Assembly: GCF_028640845.1 (NCBI RefSeq)
Contig: NC_080546.1
Location: 29,657,020 to 29,721,019, forward strand
Reading direction: 5' to 3'
Length of the DNA stretch: 64,000 bases
Source: Ahaetulla prasina
Lineage: Eukaryota; Chordata; Lepidosauria; Squamata; Colubridae
Positions 13,811 to 27,500 of the stretch are shown here, in pieces. A program made the translations under genes and the position numbers. The stretch's first letter is position 1. Each line of letters opens with the position of its first letter. The notes under the pieces were generated by a model that saw only the letters and a list, made by a program, of their open reading frames with translations, searched no databases and was not told where the DNA came from.

Positions 13811-16800
13811 GCAACATTAGCCATTTCAAACCCTTCCAATCCATACATGCAGCAGACTGACACCCAATATGAAGATGTAGCACGACCACGAACACGAAGC
13901 CAAACAACAGCAATGCAGCTCACCAGCTCAAATCCCCCTGCAGCTCAGACTAATCTGAGCACAACCAAGCCCCCACCCAAACAGGACACACCCCCAGCCA
14001 ATCAGGGCACAGCCAAGCTCCCACCCAATCAGTTCAAAACCCCACTAGCAGTTAAAAAGGAAGAAACAGCTGCAATCACACATTGCTCCCAGAAGCACGA
14101 AGCTGAAGCCTGAAGATGACGAATGAGACTTCGTTGAAACGTCGCCAAGACACTTCCAATTTTACGTGGGAGAAAACCCGAATAACCAAAGACCTACATA
14201 CAAACACCCGTGAAAACCTCAAAAAAACAAATCAGGCTTTTGAGTGCATGGCAATAAGACTAAACACTTATTTCAGAGTTCAAAAAAAATAAAATAAGAC
14301 AGGGTCTTATTTTTGGGGAAACACAGTATATCCATGCAGGCAAATCTCTCTTTTAAAGATTCACATCTAAAAAAAGAATATGTTTCTAAAAGTTGTATCT
14401 AAAAAGCAACAGTTTTGCTTTAAATAGCTTGAATGAGGTATTTAAATGAAAATTTATATTTTAAAATGCCATCATTTAAACATTATTTGAAGTTTTGCAG
14501 ATTTAGAGAAAATTATATATAAAAGTGGTTCTATATTAGGGAAAGCTATGAATGAAGTTTGTAATGGTAACTAGAAAATTACCCTAATGATGCAGAGAGT
14601 AAAATCAATTAATTTTATACTGATCTTTATCATTATATATCATTATCATTATAATATATAAATTGTTACCATTATATCATTATTATCTTCTTTTATTGCC
14701 TCTTAAGTTAGTTTCTCATGTTCTCCCTGTTCCTGTTGAACACATTCTACTTAAATCTCATTCAGTGACTGAGAAAATGAACAGATTGATGGACACATTA
14801 ATGGAGAGGCACCATATTTGATATATCAGTTGCAATCTTTCAATTATGTTCTCACTCTTAAATCTATTGGCTTCCTTGAATGTTATGGAGGATTGTGTCT
14901 AAGTTCACTTGGCAGAAAGATAAAATGGAAGAGAATAGAACTAATTCATGATAATTATCCTGTCATACCTGGTTTCTGTATTGAAAGCACAGAAGCAGGC
15001 CTGTCAAACTGGCGGTCCATGGGCTGGATGCATCACATGCAGGTCACACACACCCCAGCTCCACAAAGGCAGAAAATGTTGTGCTACGTCATGATACGTC
15101 ATGTGACGCGATCAGTTTGACACCCTTAGACAAGAGGGAAATGAAAGAGTTTGAATACTAAGTAAACATCTCTCTTGTTCCATTTAGACAAAATAGCAAT
15201 TCCAGATTTTGGCACCGGGGCCATGGAGAACTGGGGGCTGATCACTTATAGAGAAACTAATCTCCTTTACGATTCACAAGAATCTGCTGCTTCAAACAAG
15301 CAAAGAGTGGCAGCTGTGGTTGCCCATGAACTTGTCCATCAGGTATAGTTTGTTTGTTTGTTTGTTTGTTTGTTTATTAAATTTATATGCCACCCCTCTC
15401 ACTATGCAAAGCGCCTCTGAAAATTTACTGAATATTGTTGTCAATACGACACCATAGTACATTATTATATTCAAGGAAATTATAATGTCCTTATCATATA
15501 AATCATTTTTGACAGGAATTTTATCTGTTTCCTTCTGAGTTATAAAATAATTACAGTAGGTTAATTTGATGTTTCGGATGTATTTCACAAACTGATTTTA
15601 TCTCATCCTTTATAAATATTTTATTTTTAGATGGGGCTTTACTGTTGGCGGCTGCTACAGCATAAAGCTGTGGCTATTCTTCAGTCTGTATTATTCAGCA
15701 TATATAAATCATGCTAAATTGTAAGAGTTGTGCTATTTATAAGGACTCTTTTCTCTTGGCCCCTCTTCTCACAAAGGAAGGGAAAAGAAAAATGTGTGAA
15801 AAAAATTATACTTTCAACTTCTCAGCAGCAGAATTTCTTCACCAAGATGGGCTATTGCTTCCAACCAATATTTACAATACAAGCACTCATTAAAATTGCC
15901 CCAGAATTAAAGTAAATTCTTATGTTTAACATATACCATTTTTAGATAAATGTGCTCTGAGAGACCACATCAGACTTTTAAAGGATAACATTTATGATCC
16001 GGTAACAAACATTGTGTTTTCAAAATGACAGTCTCTTTTAATACTTTATCTGAAATATTTTTATCCACCTTTTGACAAAAAGCTTTCAAAGTAGGATATT
16101 TCAGCTAGGTGTTTATTATCATTTTTAAATGAAAATCCATTTCAAAAGAGTGAATTGAGATGTCGTTAAATCACTGAAAAGGATTTGTTGTTTCCCAAAC
16201 TGTTCTGAAGATATCTTGAGTGATTCAGTTGCTTTGAGTTCTGATTGTGTTTTTTTCAGAAAACCATCATTATAATTAGAACTGTCAAGTTTCACTTGGT
16301 AATATGGCTCTTCAATATTTACCGGTACCTATACATTATATATACTGCAAATATATTGAAAATGGAAATGAAAAAAACTAAGGCTCCTTATAGTTATACT
16401 TGTTTAAACAAGATGTTCATGTACATGGAAGGAGGATATGGTCATATGATTTCCATATGATAAATATTTATGCAAATGCAGTCAATATTTAACAAAACTA
16501 GTTGGAATCAGGCAAACATAAGGCTTCAATAATAAAGCACCATAATTATATCCGCTCAACATATGGGCAAGTTACAATGGTTTAGATTGGTATTTGAAAA
16601 GAAAAAGCAGGAAATTTTCATTTCAAATGATAGTGTTTTGCCACTAAAAATGTCCAGTTCTCAGTTATTACCCATCTAAACACAAAACTGAAACTCTTGG
16701 AAGAAAACTGGGTTTTTGAGCCGCAGTTTGTGTTGCCTTTGTGTTATTTTCCAGCAAAAGGAGAAAATATATTGTGCAATATCTAAATAGCTCATTTATG

Positions 16801-19800
16801 GATGCTACATTTTTTTCCCTATTCATCTTCTTTTGTAATGCTGTTTGCTTTTTTTTTTTTTTAAACTTTTATAGTGGTTTGGAAATATTGTGACCATGGA
16901 TTGGTGGGATGACTTATGGCTAAATGAAGGATTTGCCAGTTTCTTTGAGTTTATGGGTGTAAATGCTAAAGAAGAAAATTGGCAAATGGTAAGAATTCTT
17001 GTCTTTGTATAATTATAGAATATGACCAAAGGAAGTATTACTCATGTTTATGAACATTTTTTAGCCCAAGGATTTTGTCTGAATTCCCCCCCCCCAAAAA
17101 AATACAGCAAAGGCTTTTAAAAATCAATTTTGAAGCCCCATGTTCTGCCTCCCAACCACTGACTTGTAGTCTTTTTTGATGAATTTATTATTAGTATAAT
17201 GCTGATCTTAGAATACTGATCATTGTTGAAAATCAGCCTATATTAGAGAGTACTTATGCTTCTCAATAATCCATCCAGGATTTTAGGAAACAGGCATTTT
17301 CACCGAGTTGTTCATTGTTTTATAGAATAATGTAGGAGAATGGATGATAGAATCTGGCTGTGGAATGAAAAGGGGGATTAGCCTAGAATTCCTATATAGA
17401 CACAAGAGATCTAGCCCAACCCCCTCAACCTTAAGTACTGTTTATCCTTATCTAACTCTAAGCAGGTTGTCAACAGTTAGGTGAGAAGTTTCCTGTGCAT
17501 AGGATTTTAGCTATACATCAGTTTAATTGAGTCATCACATGTGGACCTGGTTTTTCACTCCTGCCAAATAGCTGTAATAGGCTTCCCCAGTCTAAGGTCC
17601 TCCAACTATATGGACTCCATCTTTAGAATTCTTATAAGTGATCATACTCACTAAGGAATTTTGAGAGTTTAAAGTATCAAGGCTGCTCTAAAATATCTAT
17701 AGAAACATTCCTTTCTAATAATTTAAATAAGATAAACCTGCTATATATTAAGTTTGCCTGCTCAACAGGTGATAGCTATTAGCTGACCTTATTTGAGTTA
17801 TTTGAAGTCAAAACCAAGGCAACATAAGGTTTGGTTAGTACTTGATTGAGAAGATACTCAGGATCTCAGGGCTGTAGGTTAAAGGAAACATCCTGGAAAA
17901 AATACTGTTGAATTGCTGCCAAATAAAGTGGATGGTTTTGTCTTTTTTTAAACAGGAGTTCAGCTTTGCTGAGGTATTTTAATTTTTAGTGGGATAGTTT
18001 TCATTAAGTTACTTAGCTCTGACATAGGAAATTTACAACCGGGGTGTCCAACTTTGGCAATGTTAAGGCTTGTGGACTTCAACTTCCAGAATTCCCTGGC
18101 CAGCCTTTCTGGCTGGTGAATTCTGAGAGTTGGAAGTCTACAAGACCTAAAATGGCGAAGGTTGAATCCCCCTGATTTAGAAGCTTCAATCTATAAATTT
18201 TCCTCCTTGAGTTATAAAACTTGACGGTAGAAAAACATTTTGACCAAATATTAGCTATTTTATAATATGTAATGATGATACATATGATAGGTATATTTAT
18301 ATAATCCTTAGGTAAAATTCTAGAGAATCAAGAAAGTGAGCTGCACTAAACTACATCTTTTTTGACTGTTTCTTTGCTCTCTTTCCTGTTAATCAGCTAT
18401 CAATCCAAAACTCCTTTTATCCTGTGATAGGTGAGATTGACATGTGGCATGATTTTATTTATGGTCATCTTTTTTTCATGTATTAGCCTGCTTTTAGCTA
18501 ATTAAGTAAATCATTTTGGGGAATAATAACTTTTCCCATCAACTCTTTTTCCCCCCCATAGCTGGACCAAATTTTAATTGATGATCTACTCCCAGTGCTG
18601 AAGGATGATTCTTTGGTTTCATCTCACCCTATTACTGTGAATGTGTCTTCTCCTGATGAAATAACTTCTGTGTTTGATGGCATATCCTACAGCAAAGTAA
18701 GAGCTTAAGTTTCCCCGTATAACTGGGAGAAAAGATGATAAACGTATTTATTGTTTGAGCTGATTTTTTTTGATCTTGGGGAAAAAAACATGAGATGAAT
18801 GTTGTGGGATAAATATTTTACACTTCGGTTATATGTGTATATCTGCACTATGTGGTGTTACAGTTCAGAGGCAGGAAAGATGGAGAACTTGGTTTCCTTG
18901 AATAGCGGAGGAACAGAATACAGGTAGTCAACAACTTGCAACCTTAAGCAATTGGGACCAGAATTTCGGGTTGCCAAGGCTCAAATTTTGATCACATGAC
19001 CATGTGTATACTGTGACAATTGTAAATTCAAGTACTGGTTGTAACTCACTTTTTTCAGTGCCATTGTAACTGTACAGAGAGTATTTGGGGCAATAATTAG
19101 ATCGTTGTGATACACTGCACTGTAATTTTCACACTTAGTGGTTTGCAAGGGCACAGCTGCCCAAGTCAATATATATTATATGAAGTGACACACAGGAAAT
19201 GGTTAAGGTCAGGTAAATTAATCATTATCTTTGTCCTGGTAGTGACTTATGGATATTGTTCCTACCTGTTGATATTTTTAATAGCATACTCTGGGTCTCT
19301 CTACAGCAGGGCTGTCAAACTCGCAAACTTGCGACCCGGATGTGTCACGCGCTGGCCATGCCCACATCTGGTTTAGCGAAGGGGAAGAAATCACGATATA
19401 TCACGTGGCAAGGCCCTGACAATGCAAGTTTGACATCCCTGCTCTATAGCCTATCGATAATGAATGACACTTAGATGAAAGTGGCCTTGTTTCTTTGCAA
19501 CAGCCATGCGTTCCGATCACTACTGCCTTATATAATTCAGGGAAAGTGGCTATTTAAATGGATTTTCACTTTTATAGTCAGCCTCTTGGGATATGTATTT
19601 GGGACTTTCATAGTCAAGGTATGAAAAAAAAAAAGGAAATGGTCTAAAATTTACAACTGATAATGGTATTCCTGGGTATGAAATTTATGTGATGCAACCT
19701 TCACTTTTGTTTGCACAGTGGTACTGGTGTGCAATGGTGAAATTTTTTTACTATCGGTTCTGTGGACATGGCTTGGTGGGCGTGGCAGGGGAAGGATACT

Positions 19801-22800
19801 GCAAAATCTCCATTCCCACCCCACTCCAGGGTAAGAATACTGCAAAATCCCCATTCCCTCCCCTCTCCTGGGGGAAGGATATTGCAAAAATCTCTATTCC
19901 CACCCCACACTGGGGCCAGCCAGAGGTGGTATTTGCTGGTTCTCCAAACTACTCAAAATTTCAGTTACTGGTTCTCCGAACTGCTCAAAATTTCCACTGC
20001 CGGTTCTCCAGAACCTGCTGGATTTCACCCCTGCTGTTATGGTCCAAATCATATAAGATTTACTCATGACCAGGCATGAATCGCCGATTGTGTTTGCTGG
20101 ATCACCACATATTTTTAAAGGCTGAAATCACGCGTCTGGATTGAATTGTGGCAAACAAAGTTTCCTTACAATCTATTGATAAATGAGGAAGATGTCTTGT
20201 ATCAAATCAGTGTGTTACTCTACTTCTGTCCATGTTGTCTAGGTTGATTGTGAACAGATCTCCAGACTCTCTAACTTAGCAGTGCCAGTGATTGACCATC
20301 AGTATGCAAAGCATGTATTTGCTACTGAACTCGTGACACTTTTCTCACTGGATTGCTTCAAGTTGGAATGGGAATGGGGAAACAAAGCCACTGACCGTAA
20401 TAAATATGTAAGTTGGCACAAATGACATGAACCGGCATGCCAAATGGAGCTGGCTCATATTTATCAGATGATAACTTCATTTGGTGCTGATAAATCTTCA
20501 ATTTTCCAGATGTTTTTTCCTGGTTCTGTCCCTCTTTCTCAGAGTGTGCTTTAGTTTCTTTTTGTGGTGCCTGTGCATATTGAATGGTTGTGAGGGATCA
20601 AGAAGGCCACTTCTGTTCTTTTCTGTTCCTTCTGCGATCCTGAAGTTTCCTTGCCTGTCTCCACTTTCCAATCTTCTAAAGTTCCATAGAAGTATGTTCC
20701 TCACCTTATCTGAGGTTTTAATGGAAATGTTGGAAGTCAGGGAATTGTAGATGGCTGAAAAGGTAATTACTTACAGGACCGCCTGCTGTTACCATATGCC
20801 TCCCACCGACCCGTACGCTCTCACAGAGAGGGACTTCTCAGGGTGCCGTCCGCCAAACAATGTCAGCTGGTGGCCCCCAGAGGAAGGGCCTTCTCTGTGG
20901 GGGCTCCCACACTTTGGAACGAGCTTCCCCCAGGCTTACGTCAAATACCTGACCTTCAGACTTTCCGCCGCGAACTGAAGACATATCTTTTTATTCGCAC
21001 GGGGCTGGCTTAAATTTTAAATTTTAAATTACATAAATTTTATCGATTTTAAATTTTCTACTAATTTTAAATGGGGTTTGGTTTTATAAATTTTAAAGTT
21101 CTAGGCTAATTATAATAAGTTTCTTAACTCGTATTTTAAATTGTATATTGTGGTGTTTGTATTTTATTGTTGCCTGTACACCGCCCTGAGTCCTTCGGGA
21201 GAAGGGCGGTATAAAAATCAAATAAAATAAATAAATAAATAAATAAATAATTGTACCAGTGAAAGACAAGTTATCAATCTGTACACAGACATATGCTTAT
21301 TTGGTTATAATAATTCTGTCCATCAGTGAGACTTGTATTAAAATGTTCTCCTTAGAACTGAAGTCCAAGATGAAGTGATCTTCATCACAGTATTAATATG
21401 CATAAGTAACTGTTGAAACCTTTCTGAACAAAGGTATGTGTGTGTGTGCTGCCTTTTATCAGCACTTATCTAGTGAAGTGTGGAAACTAGAAACTTCAAC
21501 AGACCAGAATTTTTAGATTTTTAGATTTAGATTTTTATCAATATTCCCCAAAATGTTAAAAAAAAAAATCAATGCTAAGCCAAAAAAACACAACAAGGGC
21601 TTGAGTTCAGTAATTTGGGGCTGAATATTTTAATATGAAATTTGTATCTAATAATATTTGCTTATATAAAGACAAAATTTCAAATAAAGGGTAGGCAATG
21701 TTTATTAGTTTTGCTAATTCTTGGTTATAAGGAGTTTACTAAATGCAAAAAATAACTAATATTATGCTTGTATTTCTGGATTGCACAGAAATAGGGAAAG
21801 TATACATTATCAGTCTTTTATCCAGGCAAGCTGGAACAGTTTGTTTGTTTGTTTACCTTTTGAACACCTTGAATACAAATTGTTATATGAAGTAGTATTT
21901 ATCAATATTGTCAAATCTCTGTCTATCTAGGGAGCATCAATTCTCAGAATGCTTGAAGATTGGATCTCTCCAGCACACTTCAGAGCTGGATGTCAGGTAT
22001 ACCTTCTGATGAAATTAAACCCCAAATGATTAATCATTTGAGGCTGTCTATATTGTTCTGGGAGAAATTATTGGATTTTAGTTGTGAATTAACAGACATA
22101 TGAGGAGTGTGTGTGAATTAGGGGTTAGGGCTATTTTCCCTAACCTTTCACTTGAGTTTGGATTAAAGGACCCAGAATTCTTTTTTTTAAATAATACTTC
22201 TTTAAATAATAATTTTTATTTACAATAAAATTTATTTACAATAAAATGAGCCCCCACAAGACTGTAAACATCTAACATTATTATGTGATTTATAGAATAG
22301 AATGGAATGGAATGGAATGGAATGGAATAGAATAGAATAGAATAGAATAGAATAGAATAGAATAGAATAGAATTTTTTATTGGCCAAGTGTGATTGGACA
22401 CACAAGGAATTTGTCTTGGTGCATATGCTCTCAGTGTACATAAAAGAAAAGATACCTTCATCAAGAATCATAAGGTACAACACTTAATGATAGTCATAGG
22501 GAACAAATAAGTAAGTACAGTAAATCTTAAGGATACCAGCAACAAGGCTACAGTCATACAGTCATAAGTGGAAGGAGGTGGGTGATAGGAACAATGAGAT
22601 GATTAACTATATATATTGATATGTGGCACAAGACAATTTCTCTTCACTCAAAGCAGTCTAGGCAAGCCAGACAGTTGGACAACAACCTTTAAGTCCTTTC
22701 AGCACTCCGTGCTTCTGTCATCATATGGTCTTCTAAAAACTTCACGGTTCCCTTCTTTTTCCACTTGTCTCTTTGTTTAGCACAGTTAACCATTCAGCTT

Positions 22801-24455
22801 CCTTAACAAATTGAAATGTTTTTCTTTCTTATGGGCATATCTGTTTATTTAATTCAAATATGTGTTTTAAATACTTTACACAAGGTGATATTCCAAACTT
22901 TAGTCCATTGTTTAACTTTCTTATTCCAAAATCCCAGTAAGCTTTTTGTATTTAATTCTTTCTAAATCTTGGTAATTGCTTCCTTCTTTTTATTTAATCT
23001 TTCCCAGATTGAAAATACATTCACGCAGATAACTTTAGATGCTTTTTACACTTTAAGCATGTCCCATTTAAACACGCTTTAGGAATTGGATCAGGTAGAC
23101 CCAGTGTCATGTTAACATGCTTCATGCGTGGCTGTGAGAGTGGCCTTTCTTCACCCTCAGGGTCCCTCTGAACTCTGTGGACTTCCTCCTGAAGACCTTC
23201 CCCCTCCCCAGAACACATGTGGGCAATCTCACGACTTCTCTTTGTCTAAAGAAACTACATTAGCTCAGGTATACTATCAAGTTCAAGGACATATGTTAGT
23301 TGCCCTGTTTCTCCCTGAAGACACTGTTCATCTTTATCTCAAAATACACTTTGAGCAGGGGTGGGCTTCAAAAATTTCAGCAACAGGTTCTCTGCCTGGC
23401 TGCTGGGTGGGTGTGGCCATGGTGGGTATGGCTTAGTTGGCTTCCTGCACAACAGGGTGTGGGGTGCTTTCACCTTCCCCAGGCTCCAGAGGCTTACCTC
23501 AAGCCTCTGGGAGGGCAAAAACTGCCTCCCCTGGACTCCAGAGGACCTCCAGAAGCTGGAAACGGGCCCATTTCCCATCTTCTGGAACGTCCAAGAGGCC
23601 CATTTTTCCCCCTTCCTGACCTGTCGCACGGGCCCTGCATTTACCTTGCATCTAAAATGGGGCACATGGAGACTCCTGGGAGGGGAGGGCAGGGGTGGGA
23701 GGGGTAGGGTGGGAGGGGCATGGCCAGCCAAGGATGGGATTTGAAGGTTTTCCAAAGCAGCCATAATGTTAGCTACAGGTTCTCCTGAACCCGAGTGAAC
23801 CAGTAGCAGCCCACCCCTGACTTTGAGGATCTATTTATCTCAATACACAATGCACACACACATGCTTACACACACCCCACACACCTCTTTCTGCCTTAAG
23901 AGTGCTGGTTGAATAAAAAACATGCATCATGGTACCACATGCTGCCTATGTTATAAAAGGGCATATATTAAGTAGAGGTGGAACTGAGATCAAAGTAGTT
24001 AAAGTTTCTGAGACCATAATAATAATATCATAATTGCTGGTTGAGAAATAATGATTGTGCAAGCAGTTCTCTACCTTCTACACTTGATCAAGATGCAACT
24101 GATTAGCATATTTGATCTGTACTTTTGATTCAAGCTAGGAAGTAATCATGCAAACTGACTTCATGAAATCATCGAAGTGCTGAGTGAGACAAACAGTGCC
24201 ATCTATTGTTCTAATACAGAACATTCAAATATGTAGGAAGAGCCAAGAAAAACATGATTTATCAAACCATACTTCCAAGGTATCAAACCAAGAGATTTCT
24301 TCTGGGGTACATATAACAACTACAACTATAACTACAACTATACAACTACAAATATGTATGCATATACATATGCTTCAAACTTGAGAGACTATACAGAGCT
24401 AGGTTTTTTTCTGCACAACCCCTGTTTTGCTGTTGACATGCATATCAATTCAAAT

Positions 24456-24523
<68 letters not shown>

Positions 24524-27500
24524 TTAGGGGAAGGGACTTTCTGAAACTTCCTCACCCTCTATGTACATAGATACAAACATTGTTTTCACCTTCACTTCAA
24601 TTTCCACAATGCTGCTATGAACACATTTCTAGTGATTGTGTCCATGGTAGATTTCCATGGGAAGAAATCCAATTGCTTCAGTTTTTCCCACTGCATCCTC
24701 CGTACCTTTTGAGACAGGCTAGGTTGAGTTCTAGCCTATGTGACTAACCCTAAATTTTTGATGAGCTTCTGTGGCTGAGAGGGACTTGAATTTTGCTATT
24801 TCTTGTCTAGTTTATCATCTTATCCACTAAACCAGGGGTGTCAAACTCAAGGTCCGGGGCCCAGATCCAACCCACAGGGTGTGTAATGTATTTGAATTTT
24901 AGGAGGGAAATTTGGGCGGGAAAATGCACGTTGCTGATTGGCTGATGCCTCAGCAGAATTGCTATTTAAAGAGGGGTTTTTGCCTGTTGTTCCCCGCTGG
25001 GATCACAATAAACCAGAGAGCTGTTGTCACTTGTATCGTCCCCTGCCTCTTCATTGCCCGAACATAACATTGGCGACGAAGGTGGGATATTGAAGGCAGT
25101 GAGACTAGGAAAAGAGCTGAAGGAGCAACTTAGTTTCAAACCCAGCCAGTCATCCAGAGCGGATACATAGCGATGTCGAGCTATACTCCGCCAGTGCCAT
25201 TCGACCCAGCCAAGGAGAAATGGGGGTCGTACATGGCTCGTTTCGAGTGTTTCCTCGAAGCTAATGAACTGCAAGGAGTATCGGATAATCGGAAGCGCGC
25301 TTACTTCCTGAGCCACTGTGGGCCAGAAGTCTTTGATACCGCCAAATCGCTGTCGGAACCAACGCCGGTACAGTCGGTGTCATGGCAAACGCTACAGACG
25401 ACGCTACGAGCACACTACGCGCCGGTGCCATCGAAGTTTGTACAATGGTTCGAGTTAAGGCAAAGAGTTCAGCAAGAGGGCGAATCAATAAGCGTATACA
25501 TGACCGCATTAAGGAAAGCCGCAACCCACTGTGAGTATAGAGACTTGGAAGACACTTTATTAGAACAACTCATTTGTGGGGTCAGGGACATCCGACTACA
25601 GAGGCGGCTGTTGTCGAAAAGCAACCTAACCCTGGCGATAGCCCTGGATGAGGCCAGGGCACACGAGATGTCCACCAAAGCGGCGAAAACCTTACAAAAG
25701 CCGAACACGCCAAATGCCGCGGCGAAAGCAACGCCAGTCCACAGAGAAGAAATCCAGGCCGAATCGGATGGTGAAGAAGAGGAAGAGGTTTTCCACACGG
25801 GAGGCCGGAGAGAGGCGACCGGGACGAGTGCGTGAGTTGCGGAGGCCAACACCAACGACAGAATTGCAGGTTCAAAGACGCAATTTGTCGGCGGTGTGAA
25901 AAGAAAGGACACATAGCTCAGGCCTGCCGAGCCTCCCAACCTTCCCGCCAAAAATTCAAACCGGCCAATCAACAGGGCGCCGGATCCGCGAAGCAGCCAG
26001 AGATTGGTCAGTTCAAAAAAGGCACGAAGTTGAATCAGACCACACATTGACACAGCTAGAAAAGAAAATATTCACCAAGACATATATCAAAGGAGTGCAG
26101 TGTAAAATGGAGGTGGATACCGGCTCATCAATCACGATTATGTCTTGGGTCACAATCGCAAGGGACCTGCCAGACGTCGCGAAACGCCAGCTGCAACCCC
26201 AAAAGCTGAGAGTGCAAGACTACCAGGGGAACCGAATCCCTGTTCGAGGAGTCACGTCCGTCAGAGTGAAATATGGACAATTCAAGAAAACCCTGCCGAT
26301 CACCATCGTAGATGGAAACCTGCCCAGCTTGCTAGGTCTGGACTGGTTCCGAGCCTTGGGCATGGGAATAACCGTGGTTCACAGAAGCGGAGTCAACCTG
26401 AAGGACGAATTGTTGAGAGAATTCGAGGACGCTTTCCAAGACAGCCTGGGCAAGTACGTGGGGATCCCCATTTCATTCAATTTGGACCCCCAGGTGGCTC
26501 CCATTAGATTAAAAGCTAGGAGGGTCCCGTTCGCCCTCAAACCCAAGATTGACAGGGAACTAGACAAATTAGTAAACCAGGGAATACTAGTCCCCGTCGA
26601 CCATGCAAAATGGGAGACATCAATAGTGACCCCAGTCAAACCGGACGTATCAGTCCGTATTTGCGCTGACTATAAGGCAATGCTTAACAAAGCATTGCAA
26701 AAGAGTGCTTACCCCGTTCCCGTAGTGCAACATTTGTTGCACTCGTTAGGGCAGGGACAGGTCTTTGCCAAACTCGACCTGGCTTAAGCCTACCAACAAT
26801 TACCAGTTGACAACGAAACGGCCAAAGCGCAGACGATTGTCACACATCGGGGCGCTTTTAAATGCACTCGACTTCAGTTCGGAGTTAGTGTAGCCCCTGG
26901 GTTATTCCAAAACCTAATGGAACGACTCCTACAAGGTCTACCGGGAGTAGTTCCATATTTCGACGATGTACTGATATCAGCAGAAAACATGGAAGAATTA
27001 GGGGTCAAATTGCGGAAGGTTTTGGGCATTTTCAGGTCTGCGGGGCTTAAGGTTAAACTCAGCAAATGTCAGATAGGAGTTGAATCTGTAGAATTTTTGG
27101 GTTACCGGATAGATAAGGAAGGCATCCACCCAACTGAGAGCAAAGTGAGAGCCATTAGAAAGGCCCCAACCCCAAAAAACAAAACTGAATTACAAGCATT
27201 TTTGGGGCTTGTAAACTTCTATGCGGTATTTTTAAAACATAAGGCAACGGTAGCCGAACCGCTACATAAACTGCTAGCGAAAAAATCTGTTTTGACTTGG
27301 GGCAGGGTTGAGGCTAAAGCATTTGAAGGCATTAAGAATCTTCTGTCCAGCGATAGCCTTTTAATTCAATACAATGGGACGTTGCCACTAGTACTAGTTT
27401 GTGATGCGTCACCCTACGGGGTAGGGGCTGTCCTCAGCCACAGGTTACCGAACGGTCAGAAGTCCCTATCGCATATTTTTCCCGCACAATGTTCGCAGCG

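Noticed and set aside
20230..20410. Possible extra exon between exons 7 and 8
   Set aside because: Exons 7 and 8 join directly in the conserved ISYSK-GASILRM text, so no coding sequence is missing there.
23300..23764. Overlapping long frames on both strands
   Set aside because: GC-rich interior of a hAT element with few stop codons; no domain or codon pattern.
25261..26053. Long minus-strand frames opposite gag
   Set aside because: Shadows of the gypsy gag reading; no recognisable domain.
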